Positions 34,699 through 42,772 of a DNA stretch of 64,000 bases are shown one piece after another. A model generated the notes under the pieces. That model did no database searches and had not been told where the DNA came from. It worked only from the letters and a program-made list of their open reading frames with translations. The DNA is from Agrobacterium tumefaciens (GTDB lineage Bacteria > Pseudomonadota > Alphaproteobacteria > Rhizobiales > Rhizobiaceae), in assembly GCF_017726655.1 (NCBI RefSeq), contig NZ_CP072309.1, positions 248,001 to 312,000 of the forward strand. The letters run 5' to 3'. Within the stretch, counting starts at the first letter, position 1, and the number at the start of each line of letters is the position of its first letter. Both the position numbers and the translations under genes were made by a program.

Positions 34699-35433
34699 TC
34701 AGACGTGCTGTCCGCCATTGATGTGGATTTCTGCGCCGTTGATATAGCTCGATTGATCCGAGCAGAGGAAATAGATGGTTTGCGCCACCTCGGCCGTCGT
34801 CCCGAGACGCCCCAGCGGCACCTGCGCATCCACCAGTTCGGCGGTGCCGGGGGAAAGAATGGCCGTGTTGATCTCGCCTGGCGCTATGGCGTTGGCGCGC
34901 ACGCCACGCGGGCCGAATTCATGAGCCAGTTCGCGCGTGAGCGCCGCCAGCCCAGCCTTGGAGGCGGCATAAGCGACGCCGGCAAAGGGATGAACCCGCG
35001 AGCCGACAATGGAAGTGACATTGACGATTGAGCCCTTGGCCGCTTCCAGTTCCGGCAGAAGGGCGCGCGCAAGAAGCGCCGTCGAAACAAGGTTGACGTT
35101 CATGACCCGCGTCCAGATTTCCGCCGTTGTATCCGCCACCCCTAGCCGACTGCCGCCTTCACCCTTAGGCGAAATCCCGGCATTGTTGACAAGAGCTGCA
35201 AGCTTGCCGTCGGGCAGGCGCGAGCGCACCTCATCCGCCAGCTCATCGATCCGGGACAAATCCTCGAGATCAGCCTGAATGTGGCTTTCCCTGGCAGAGG
35301 GCCAGCGGCATTCCTCGGAAAAAGGCTGCCGCGATACGGTGAGGATCCTCCAGCCTTTTTCCTGAAAAAGCTTGACGGTGGCATGCCCGATGCCGCGGCT
35401 CGCGCCGGTGAGAAGCATGAAGGGAACAGCCAT
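34699..35433 (-). CDS. Short-chain dehydrogenase/reductase (SDR)
   Basis: An NAD(P)-dependent oxidoreductase of 244 residues with the classical SDR pattern: cofactor motif TGASRGIGHA near residues 9-18, NNAGIS near 83-88, catalytic Ser in VNVTSIVG, and YAASKAG for Tyr/Lys, ending ICFLC-like YFLCSDQSSYINGAEIHINGGQ. The ATG at 35433 has a GGAG site. It lies upstream of the class III aminotransferase (35-bp gap), so the two probably share a transcript and may act on the same carbonyl compound. Substrate cannot be named from sequence. Confidence 0.9.
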   Translation of the reverse strand: MAVPFMLLTGASRGIGHATVKLFQEKGWRILTVSRQPFSEECRWPSARESHIQADLEDLSRIDELADEVRSRLPDGKLAALVNNAGISPKGEGGSRLGVADTTAEIWTRVMNVNLVSTALLARALLPELEAAKGSIVNVTSIVGSRVHPFAGVAYAASKAGLAALTRELAHEFGPRGVRANAIAPGEINTAILSPGTAELVDAQVPLGRLGTTAEVAQTIYFLCSDQSSYINGAEIHINGGQHV

Positions 35434-35733
35434 GTGAGAACTCCTGTGCCATGCGATCCGTTAAGCCGGACACATTCAGCGTCGCATGTTAAAGGGCTGC
35501 AAGCGGCTGGCAAGGTCTTTTCTGTCGCACTGCGGCAATCTCTGGATCGGCCATGAGCTCATCCCATGCGAGACCCCACGCTCAATCCGCGCAGGTTTCC
35601 GATTTCGCAAAATCTCCGCCAGCCCGAAAGACAAGGGGGTAAGTGGTCGCGCCCGCCAAAGGTTTTGCATTGGCGATGACGCCCTGTAAGTTGCGGCGGG
35701 ATAACCCGGCCCGAAAGCTTGCGAGGACGTCAA
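35434..35733. other. 300-bp divergent intergenic region, no gene recognised
   Basis: It separates the SDR gene (leftward) from the amidohydrolase gene (rightward) and should hold both promoters. I found no strong palindrome or riboswitch. Short open frames on both strands lack ribosome sites and family features. Confidence 0.5.
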
Positions 35734-36888
35734 ATGTTTCTGACCAACAAGGAGATGCTCGACCTAATCGAGCTTCGTCATGATCTTCATCGTCACCCGG
35801 AAGTTTCCGGCGAGGAGAAAGAAACCGCACGGCGCATTTGTGCTTTCCTTGAGCACGCGCAGCCCGACCATGTCTTGACCGATTTCGGCGGCCACGGCGT
35901 TGCGGCCATCTATGATAGCGGCAAAGCCGGCCCGGCAATCCTCATCCGTTCCGAACTCGACGCTTTGCCCATTCACGAGAAAAGTGAGGTGGATCACCGA
36001 TCGGTTACCGATGGCAAAGGCCATCTTTGCGGTCATGACGGACATTCTACCATTCTGACGGCATTGGCGTTGGGTCTTTCCCGCGAGCGGCCGGCGACCG
36101 GCCGGGTGATCCTTCTCTACCAGCCCGCAGAAGAGAACGGCGCGGGCGCAGCGGCCGTCCTCGCCGATCCTCGCTTCGAACAGATCAAGCCCGATTTTTC
36201 CTTTTCACTGCACAATCTGCCCGGCCTCCCACTTGGCTTTGTCAGCGTGACGGCGGGGCCGGTCAATTGCGCATCGCGTGGCATCAAGATTAGGCTCTCC
36301 GGTAAAACCGCTCATGCCTCTTCACCCGAGCACGGCATCTCGCCAATGCGGGCAATCTCGCAGTTGATGCCAGCCTTGGCTCAACTCGGTTCAGGCTTTC
36401 CGCCCGAGCCTGATTTTTCGATGGTCACCATCACCCACGCGGTCATGGGAGAAGCTGCTTTCGGTATTTCGCCGGCGGACGCTGAAATCTGGGCGACCCT
36501 GCGAACGCTGACGGACGCCCGGATGGAAAAGCTCTGCGAGGCAGTGGAATCACTCGCGAGACAGATTGCAAGCGATCAAAAGCTAACGCTTGAGATGGCT
36601 TATGACGATGTTTTCCTGCATTGCGAAAATGCTTCTGATGCGGTCGACCATATCCGTCGAGCGCTGGACGACGAGAATATAGCCCACGGTTCCGAAGGCC
36701 TGCCGATGCGGGCCTCGGAGGACTTCGGCCGATTTCGTGCCGTTTCCTCCTCCGCCATGTTCTTCCTGGGTGCAGGCAGAGACTACCCCAACCTGCACAA
36801 TCCGGATTACGATTTTCCAGACGCGTTGATCGGCATCGGTGCACGCATCTTCATGCGCCTGATCCGCAACCTGACAAAAGCGACATAG
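35734..36888 (+). CDS. M20-family amidohydrolase (hippurate hydrolase/N-acyl amino acid deacylase type)
   Basis: A zinc- or manganese-dependent deacylase or carboxypeptidase of 384 residues that probably removes an acyl group from an amino acid or auxin-type conjugate. The ATG at 35734 follows GAGGACG; a TTG five codons upstream is less likely. Metal and catalytic motifs: LRHDLHRHPEVSGEE, IRSELDALPIHE, LCGHDGHSTIL, YQPAEENGAGA (Glu-Glu), then the dimerisation domain (SGKTAHASSPEHGISPM) and MRASEDFGRF plus FFLGAGRDYPNLHNPDYDF at the C-terminus. It stops 3 bp from the end of the convergent TPR gene. Substrate unknown. Confidence 0.9.
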   Translation: MFLTNKEMLDLIELRHDLHRHPEVSGEEKETARRICAFLEHAQPDHVLTDFGGHGVAAIYDSGKAGPAILIRSELDALPIHEKSEVDHRSVTDGKGHLCGHDGHSTILTALALGLSRERPATGRVILLYQPAEENGAGAAAVLADPRFEQIKPDFSFSLHNLPGLPLGFVSVTAGPVNCASRGIKIRLSGKTAHASSPEHGISPMRAISQLMPALAQLGSGFPPEPDFSMVTITHAVMGEAAFGISPADAEIWATLRTLTDARMEKLCEAVESLARQIASDQKLTLEMAYDDVFLHCENASDAVDHIRRALDDENIAHGSEGLPMRASEDFGRFRAVSSSAMFFLGAGRDYPNLHNPDYDFPDALIGIGARIFMRLIRNLTKAT

Positions 36889-36891
36889 CGA

Positions 36892-39237
36892 TCAGCCGCC
36901 CTGGGGGCCGTTGCTCGGCCGGGCAGCACGGACGGCGGCGAGCCCCCTGATACCATCCTTGTTACCGATCGCGGTCAGGCTCTCGAAAATCTGGGCGGCC
37001 TCACCATATCGCTTCATCGCAAGATAGGAATAACCACGCAGCACCATCAGATCCGTGCGCTCATCCGCAAGCCGTGCACGCTGGTCGAGCAGGAGCAGCG
37101 TCTCGGCATAGCGTTTCGACTGGAAGGCGGAGACCGCGCGATCCGCAAGGATGGACACCTGCAACTCGGTCGCGCGAGGGCGGTCCAAGCTCGACTTCGT
37201 CGCCGAGACGGCCGCGTGATCCGTGAGGCCCATGCGCAGATAAGCAAGGCTCTGGCCGTACGCCGCGTCGCTTTTCACCGTCGAATGACCGCTCTCAATT
37301 GCTGATTCAAAGGCTTTCAGTGCCTCCGCCGGCCGGTTCGTTTCCATCAGGCACCAGCCGAGATCGAGGGCCTGCTGCGGCGGCAGACGCTGCGGATCAG
37401 GATAAGCCGTACAGGACCGTGGTCGTGAGGCCGCGCTCGTGTCCCTTTGTGCTTGCGCGGGCCTGCGTGCCTGCTTGCGGGCAGCTTCCGGCTGCTGTGC
37501 GACAGCAGGGGCATAGGTCACCGCAGTCTCGCTCTGGGGTGCATATGTGGGGACCGGCGTTGTCGCCTGGGCCGCCGCGGTTATGGGCGCAACCGGCTGG
37601 CCGGTCTGCTCCACCATACGCGCGGTTCCGACATCGGCGATGCGTTGCGAGCGACCGCCCCACTGCTGCTGGATCCCGCGTAGACCGGCGAGATTACGCA
37701 GATCGTGATAGCTGACTGCTATTCCATAGGCAGATGGTTCATCGTCCGGCTTCCAGCCAAGGGCTGTGCTAAACCATTGCAGGGCGAGCGGGGTCTGCCG
37801 AAAAGCCAGCGAATACCACCCGAACTGCTGGGCGGTCGCCGCATCCTTACGGGCTACCGTTTCGGCAGCGATGCGTTGCAATACATCAGGCGGCAACGCG
37901 ACCGGTGGCTGCAGCGCAAGAAGATTGGCCGTTGCGGCAAGATAGGTGGCACGCGCATCGTCGGAAGCGCCCCGCCACTTAAACATGACATCTTCTGCCT
38001 CGCGCGGCTCGTTGCGATCAATCAGGGCGAGCGCCAATCCCTGGGATGCCGATGCGCTATCTTCCTCTTCCCGCGCCTTGCGGAACCACTTTTCCGCCTC
38101 GGTCATGTTTTTCTGGCGAATGTAATACCAGCCCAGCAGGAGGGCATCGCTTGAAAGCTTGTCGGTCTCTGCCAGCCTTTCAAGCCGCATCACATAGGCT
38201 GAGGGAACGGTCGCGACCTGCTCCTCGCCATCTTTTGGCTTTTCTCCGGCTTTGGCCACAAACTGGCGGGCGAGATCGTTCTTGACGGGTTCGAACTCGA
38301 GCTGACCATCCGCGCCGGGTTTCTCCTTGGCCAGCAATTCGTCCATCATCTCGGCCGGCAGGAGCGCCGATGCCTTCTGCACCGTGGCGAGCCTGTCGTT
38401 TGCGGCAGTGCAATTATTGAGAATGTACAGATAGGCGTCGCGCGCGCGTCCCATCCGGTCCGTATTGGCGAAAGCCTCCGCTACCCGCCACAGGACGTCG
38501 ACCTCGCCGCAGGTCAAGAGGCCAGGATTACCGGCCGCCGTGTCCACCACCGTGGCATATTGCTTGAGGTCGGAGGCATTGACGAGACGTTGACGCGCCT
38601 CGGCGAGGGAAAGCATGCCCATCAGATTGTCCGGCGGCTGCCAGTCTGGCTCGGCCTGCTGGCGATCGGCAATGGCCTTCCTCACCTCTGCATAGCGGCC
38701 ATCCGTGTAGAGCTGCCACATGGCATCGAGTTTCGGATCGCCGTTTTCGGGGACGGCGAGAGGATCAGCAGGCGGCGTCCAGTTGGGATAAAGCGCGCGA
38801 AGGCGTGCGATTTCCGCCTGGAGGCGCTGGGTGTCTCCCTTCGCCGCAAAATAGCGCAACGCGCTCAGATCGACGTCGGGCATACCGTCCGATTTCGGCT
38901 GCGACGCGCGCGGCGGCGGCGAAACGGTTGATGGTGCCTGCACCGTCTGGGGCTCATCCCCCGGACCACGGGACTGTTGTGCGGGCACCGGATCGGATGC
39001 CGGCACCGTGACGGGCGGCGTTGCAGGCTGCGTCACCTGCGCCATTTCGCGGTTCTTGACGAACGCATTTATCTGCGCCGGATTGGCGGCTGGCGAAATG
39101 CGCTGTACGGCCCTGTTGTCCCCCACTGCGGAGGTGTGGACGTCCGATACTCGTCCGAGAATGGTGTCACGCCAATGGAAGGCCGCGAGCGCCACCAGGA
39201 CGAGGATGAGAGCCGAGGTGGACAAAGGCTTGTTCAT
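36892..39237 (-). CDS. TPR-repeat protein of the cellulose operon
   Basis: A 781-residue protein with one N-terminal TM/signal segment (about 8-24), a Pro/Gln/Thr-rich linker (about 50-120), and Sel1/TPR-like helical repeats over the rest (for example SSDALLLGWYYIRQKNMTEAEKWFRKAREEE and CLMETNRPAEALKAFESAIESG). I use the ATG at 39237 because it gives the same ATGA overlap with celC as the other junctions in this operon; an ATG two codons upstream also exists. It resembles the TPR part of BcsC but has no C-terminal outer-membrane barrel. Expected in the periplasm, anchored in the inner membrane, possibly helping cellulose export. Its role here is inferred from position. Confidence 0.8.
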   Translation of the reverse strand: MNKPLSTSALILVLVALAAFHWRDTILGRVSDVHTSAVGDNRAVQRISPAANPAQINAFVKNREMAQVTQPATPPVTVPASDPVPAQQSRGPGDEPQTVQAPSTVSPPPRASQPKSDGMPDVDLSALRYFAAKGDTQRLQAEIARLRALYPNWTPPADPLAVPENGDPKLDAMWQLYTDGRYAEVRKAIADRQQAEPDWQPPDNLMGMLSLAEARQRLVNASDLKQYATVVDTAAGNPGLLTCGEVDVLWRVAEAFANTDRMGRARDAYLYILNNCTAANDRLATVQKASALLPAEMMDELLAKEKPGADGQLEFEPVKNDLARQFVAKAGEKPKDGEEQVATVPSAYVMRLERLAETDKLSSDALLLGWYYIRQKNMTEAEKWFRKAREEEDSASASQGLALALIDRNEPREAEDVMFKWRGASDDARATYLAATANLLALQPPVALPPDVLQRIAAETVARKDAATAQQFGWYSLAFRQTPLALQWFSTALGWKPDDEPSAYGIAVSYHDLRNLAGLRGIQQQWGGRSQRIADVGTARMVEQTGQPVAPITAAAQATTPVPTYAPQSETAVTYAPAVAQQPEAARKQARRPAQAQRDTSAASRPRSCTAYPDPQRLPPQQALDLGWCLMETNRPAEALKAFESAIESGHSTVKSDAAYGQSLAYLRMGLTDHAAVSATKSSLDRPRATELQVSILADRAVSAFQSKRYAETLLLLDQRARLADERTDLMVLRGYSYLAMKRYGEAAQIFESLTAIGNKDGIRGLAAVRAARPSNGPQGG

Positions 39238-40289
39238 CGGCATTCCCCGTTATTCCTTGCCAGAAACGACAATGCCAGAAGATGCAATGTGGAAGGATAA
39301 TAAAGCGTTGGCTGGAAGTTCTTGAGATCGTCGGAGATTGCGGGCCCGCCGCTGGCGCAGGCCGCAAGCGCCGGAATAATACGGTAGCCTGGATCCGATA
39401 AAACGTCTTTCACGGCACCGGTCTTCAAATCGAAGGTTCCGGCAGCACCGCTCTCCAGCGTCATGCCGCCTTTCAGCCGGGATAGCAGTTCAGGTGAGCC
39501 CATCTTCGCTCTGGCGAGATAAAGCGGGATCCGAATGGCATTATAACCGAACTCCGGCGGAAAACCGGATGCTGGCTGCGGCTTTGTTTTCACGGATACC
39601 CAGTCCGCCGGCAGTTTTTTGTCACTGAATGCAAACGCTGCGATCTGCGCCACACCGTCATCAGCCACCGTTTTCCAGAGCGGCGACGGCACGAGGAGAT
39701 CGAGAACGGGAAACGCCTCGAAAATCAGATAGGAGGGATTGACGACAGGGCCATCGGTCCGGTCAGCCTCGTCGAAACCGCTGGCGGCCGGCAAAAGCAA
39801 CGTGCGCCCACCACGCTGCACAACGGTCTTTTTAAGGACGGCGGAGGCAATGGCAGCGGCTGCTTCGGCATAGTCCTGACGGTTCCATTGACCGGCAGCA
39901 AGCGCCAGCGCGTAAGCAATCAGGATATCGCCATCCGTGGCGTTGTTGATATCGGTGACATGCGGCTTGGTGCGTGGGTCCCATTTCCAAGCAGAAAGTC
40001 CGTCATCACGGACCAAAAGCTCCGTGCGCGTGAAACTCCAGATCAGTTCGAAGTCGGAAAGATCATCTGCAAGCACGGCAAGCCACATGCCATAGCCCTG
40101 TCCCTCGCTGTGACTGATGTTGCCATTGCCGGTATCGATGATACGGCCGCCAGAATCCAGGAAGGCGTCCTTATAGGCAGCCCAAGCCTCGGGCGAGACC
40201 GAGGCGGCGTGTGTGGCAGATATGTTGGTGAAAATTGCCATGACGGACAGAAGGGTGAGGATTGCCAGTTTTGAAATCGCGCTCTTCAT
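39234..40289 (-). CDS. celC: Cellulose-operon endoglucanase, GH8 (CelC/BcsZ)
   Basis: A periplasmic endo-1,4-beta-glucanase of family GH8 (351 residues), required for normal cellulose production in Agrobacterium. Residues 1-28 are a signal peptide (ending ATHAAS). The GH8 landmarks are DTGNGNISHSEGQGYGMWLAVL, with the general-acid Glu, and NNATDGDILIAYALALAAGQW with an active-site Asp, followed by NPSYLIFEAFPVLD and FGYNAIRIPLYLAR. Overlaps celB by 4 bp and the downstream TPR gene by 4 bp. The name follows the Agrobacterium cel gene order (celA, celB, celC). Confidence 0.93.
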   Translation of the reverse strand: MKSAISKLAILTLLSVMAIFTNISATHAASVSPEAWAAYKDAFLDSGGRIIDTGNGNISHSEGQGYGMWLAVLADDLSDFELIWSFTRTELLVRDDGLSAWKWDPRTKPHVTDINNATDGDILIAYALALAAGQWNRQDYAEAAAAIASAVLKKTVVQRGGRTLLLPAASGFDEADRTDGPVVNPSYLIFEAFPVLDLLVPSPLWKTVADDGVAQIAAFAFSDKKLPADWVSVKTKPQPASGFPPEFGYNAIRIPLYLARAKMGSPELLSRLKGGMTLESGAAGTFDLKTGAVKDVLSDPGYRIIPALAACASGGPAISDDLKNFQPTLYYPSTLHLLALSFLARNNGECR

Positions 40290-42772
40290 CTGTGCCGCCC
40301 CATCATCCGCAGCATCGTAAACGTGGCAAGGCCAAGAAGTGACACGAAACCGATAAACGCCAGTGAATAAGACAGAACATTGGACGACAACCAGTTCGCC
40401 GCGACCAGCCGCCAGTTGGAGAAGGAAAACGCCCGCGTGATGTAAAAATGCGGCCGCTCCACCTCAACCGTTTCAACCTTTTCGGCAGCGGCATCGTAAG
40501 CTGCCACACGCCCCGTTACGCTGCGCCAGCGGTCTTCCCGCGTCATTGCCGCCATGCCGTCAAACAGCTCGGCCGAAGACGGGGCGGTCGCCAGCGTCCA
40601 CACTCCATTGCCGGACGGGCTGAGGCCCTGCGCCAGCATGAAAGACACATTGCCGGGTGGCGCATAAGCCTGTTCGGCCGCTGGCAGGAAGCGCAGCGTT
40701 TCCGAGCTGAGGTCGAAATTCCGCTTCATCCACTCCTCGAGGGACGACACCTGCCCCTCCCAGACGCCGCCGTCCACCCTCTCGCGCCAGTCGTTGAAAA
40801 GAGTTTCGCTACCCTGCGTCGGCGCCTGGACACCTGCACCCATCTTCCACGAGATCTGACTGGAAGGCACAAGGTTGAACTGACCGATCAGGGCCTGCGG
40901 GAATTGCGAGATCGTTCCGACGAACAACGCGTCACGATCGCCGATCACCAGCGGGGACGCTACGGTCTCGATGTCGATGGGATGGCCCGCCACGCTCGCC
41001 AGCCGGCTGACCAGCGTGGCGGCGGCAGACATGGTGTCCGTGTCGAAGCGATCGAGCGAAAGCGCAACCGGCGTTCCGCCGGTCCGGTAAGGTTGTCCGG
41101 CGCCTGCCATCGCCGCCAAATCCGGCTTGAGGCCGATCTGGGCGTAATCGGGGATATGAAGTTCCGAGGTATCGAACAGGGCAAAGCGCGGGGTGGTGCT
41201 GGCGGGCGCACCGGGAGCGCAGGCCTGATCCTGTGCCGTCATCAACACGGCCTCGATGCTCACCTTGTTCGGCCCGGGCTTGAAGTGGCGCATCGTCACC
41301 TTGATCGGCAGATGCCGGAAAATCCCGCCGCCATTATTGGAGATCGGCACAGTGGAGGCGATCTCGTCATTGACGTAGATATCCACATGGCTCCCTGGCA
41401 AGACCTGTGACGAATAGGCGGCATCGAGGAGAAGCGATGCCTCGCCATAGGCGGAGGCGTAAAAATCGGCCGGCATGCCGACGTAGAATTCGTTGCGGAA
41501 TCGCCGTCCGCCGAATTCGGCGCTTTCAATGCCAAGTTCGGAAAGCGCGATCCGCCGATCCGACATGACGAGCGGCACGTCGGGCGCATGCCAGCCGCGG
41601 GTCGAGAAGGTGGTTCGCTGCGCACCCGGCGTACGCGAGATCGTTGAAAACAGCGTCTCTATCGCCGCCTGAACCGCCTGCGGCGTGGGGCCGCTCACAA
41701 AAAGAGGCGAAAAACCGCCCGGCGCCGTCGCACCAAATCCGGCAAAGGCGCCCGCCGATGCCTCTGGCGGCAGAGTGCCGGCCATACCAGCAATTTCGCG
41801 GGCTGTACCCGCAAAGACCGTCAACGTGCCGGCCTTTCGCTCGGCGGAGGGAGCCGTCACGAAACGGATGGTCTGATTGGGCATCTGCGTTCTGAGCGCG
41901 AGCGCCTGCGAAAGCCGCAGAAGAGAATCTGCGAATGCCGGATTGCCGAGCGCCGGCGCGACAATCTCGATTGAGGTCATCGCCTTGCCATCCGGTCCGG
42001 TAGACTGAATGTCGTCGATATTGGCAAAGCTTCCGGCGACGTCCGCATTGAAGCCAATATAGGTACTTGCGGGGTCGATTTCCGTCCACAGATCGTAGGT
42101 GGACTGGATTGTGCAGTCGGTTCTGTGTCGTTGCTCCACACCCAGTCTCACGACATTCGAGCCAACCTGCAAAACGCCAGGCGGTATTTTCAGGGAAACA
42201 TTGCCTTCGGTCTCAGGCGCTTCGATGCGCGCCGGCTCAAGCGGCACGTTGTTGAGGCTGACCTTCAAATTCGAGCTTTCCGGCGCAACCACGATCGCGT
42301 TCTGGTAGCCAATATTGAGCGTAACTGCCGCATTCACCTGCTCAGGCGTCAGGTAGACGCTCCATTGCCGGCGGTCTATCTCGCCGGAAAGGCTGAGTTT
42401 CTCATAGGGGAGGATATAACGGCGGCGGCTGTCGGCGCTGGTTGTCGACGCGGGCTCCGTAACCGGCCTCGTGGCATCCTGCCGCTGCGGAGCAGAAACC
42501 GGTGGGGGCGCTGGAACGGCCGGTCGCTGTTGTGGGGCTGGCTGCGCCGAGACGGGTGGCGGGCTGGATGGCTGGGACGGCGCTGTCGCCGGCATCTGGG
42601 CAGGGGGCAGCGCCCGCGGCGGCGGTGGCGTCGCGGGCGGGCGCTGGATGGGCGCAGTCTGGGCAGGCCGTTCCGGAGACATGTCGAAGGGCGATTGCGC
42701 CATCGCGCCCGTTGCCGTGACAGTCAATAGGAGCAGTGCAAGAGAATCCCGAACGGGTTTGTGGCCGGTCAT
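40286..42772 (-). CDS. celB: Cellulose synthase periplasmic subunit (CelB/BcsB)
   Basis: The periplasmic, membrane-anchored partner of the cellulose synthase catalytic subunit. It has 828 residues from the ATG at 42772, which overlaps the celA stop by 4 bp. A signal peptide (about 1-25) is followed by a long Pro/Ala/Gln-rich segment (about 30-110). The repeated carbohydrate-binding and flavodoxin-like domains of BcsB follow (for example SLNNVPLEPARIEAP, LKIPPGVLQVGSNVVRL, RNEFYVGMPADFYASAYGEASLLLDAAY, VPISNNGGGIFRHLPIKV). A C-terminal TM helix lies near 795-818, the part that docks onto BcsA. Normal length for the family. Confidence 0.94.
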   Translation of the reverse strand: MTGHKPVRDSLALLLLTVTATGAMAQSPFDMSPERPAQTAPIQRPPATPPPPRALPPAQMPATAPSQPSSPPPVSAQPAPQQRPAVPAPPPVSAPQRQDATRPVTEPASTTSADSRRRYILPYEKLSLSGEIDRRQWSVYLTPEQVNAAVTLNIGYQNAIVVAPESSNLKVSLNNVPLEPARIEAPETEGNVSLKIPPGVLQVGSNVVRLGVEQRHRTDCTIQSTYDLWTEIDPASTYIGFNADVAGSFANIDDIQSTGPDGKAMTSIEIVAPALGNPAFADSLLRLSQALALRTQMPNQTIRFVTAPSAERKAGTLTVFAGTAREIAGMAGTLPPEASAGAFAGFGATAPGGFSPLFVSGPTPQAVQAAIETLFSTISRTPGAQRTTFSTRGWHAPDVPLVMSDRRIALSELGIESAEFGGRRFRNEFYVGMPADFYASAYGEASLLLDAAYSSQVLPGSHVDIYVNDEIASTVPISNNGGGIFRHLPIKVTMRHFKPGPNKVSIEAVLMTAQDQACAPGAPASTTPRFALFDTSELHIPDYAQIGLKPDLAAMAGAGQPYRTGGTPVALSLDRFDTDTMSAAATLVSRLASVAGHPIDIETVASPLVIGDRDALFVGTISQFPQALIGQFNLVPSSQISWKMGAGVQAPTQGSETLFNDWRERVDGGVWEGQVSSLEEWMKRNFDLSSETLRFLPAAEQAYAPPGNVSFMLAQGLSPSGNGVWTLATAPSSAELFDGMAAMTREDRWRSVTGRVAAYDAAAEKVETVEVERPHFYITRAFSFSNWRLVAANWLSSNVLSYSLAFIGFVSLLGLATFTMLRMMGRHR

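Noticed and set aside
33311..35433. Whether the aminotransferase and SDR form part of an opine or secondary metabolite pathway
   Set aside because: Only two enzymes with broad families and no further pathway genes; no evidence for a specific product.
35582..35720. Minus-strand frame ending LAGATTYPLVFRAGGDF in the SDR-amidohydrolase gap
   Set aside because: It looked coding-like for about 35 residues, but its upstream part lies antisense to the amidohydrolase gene and no start or family could be found.
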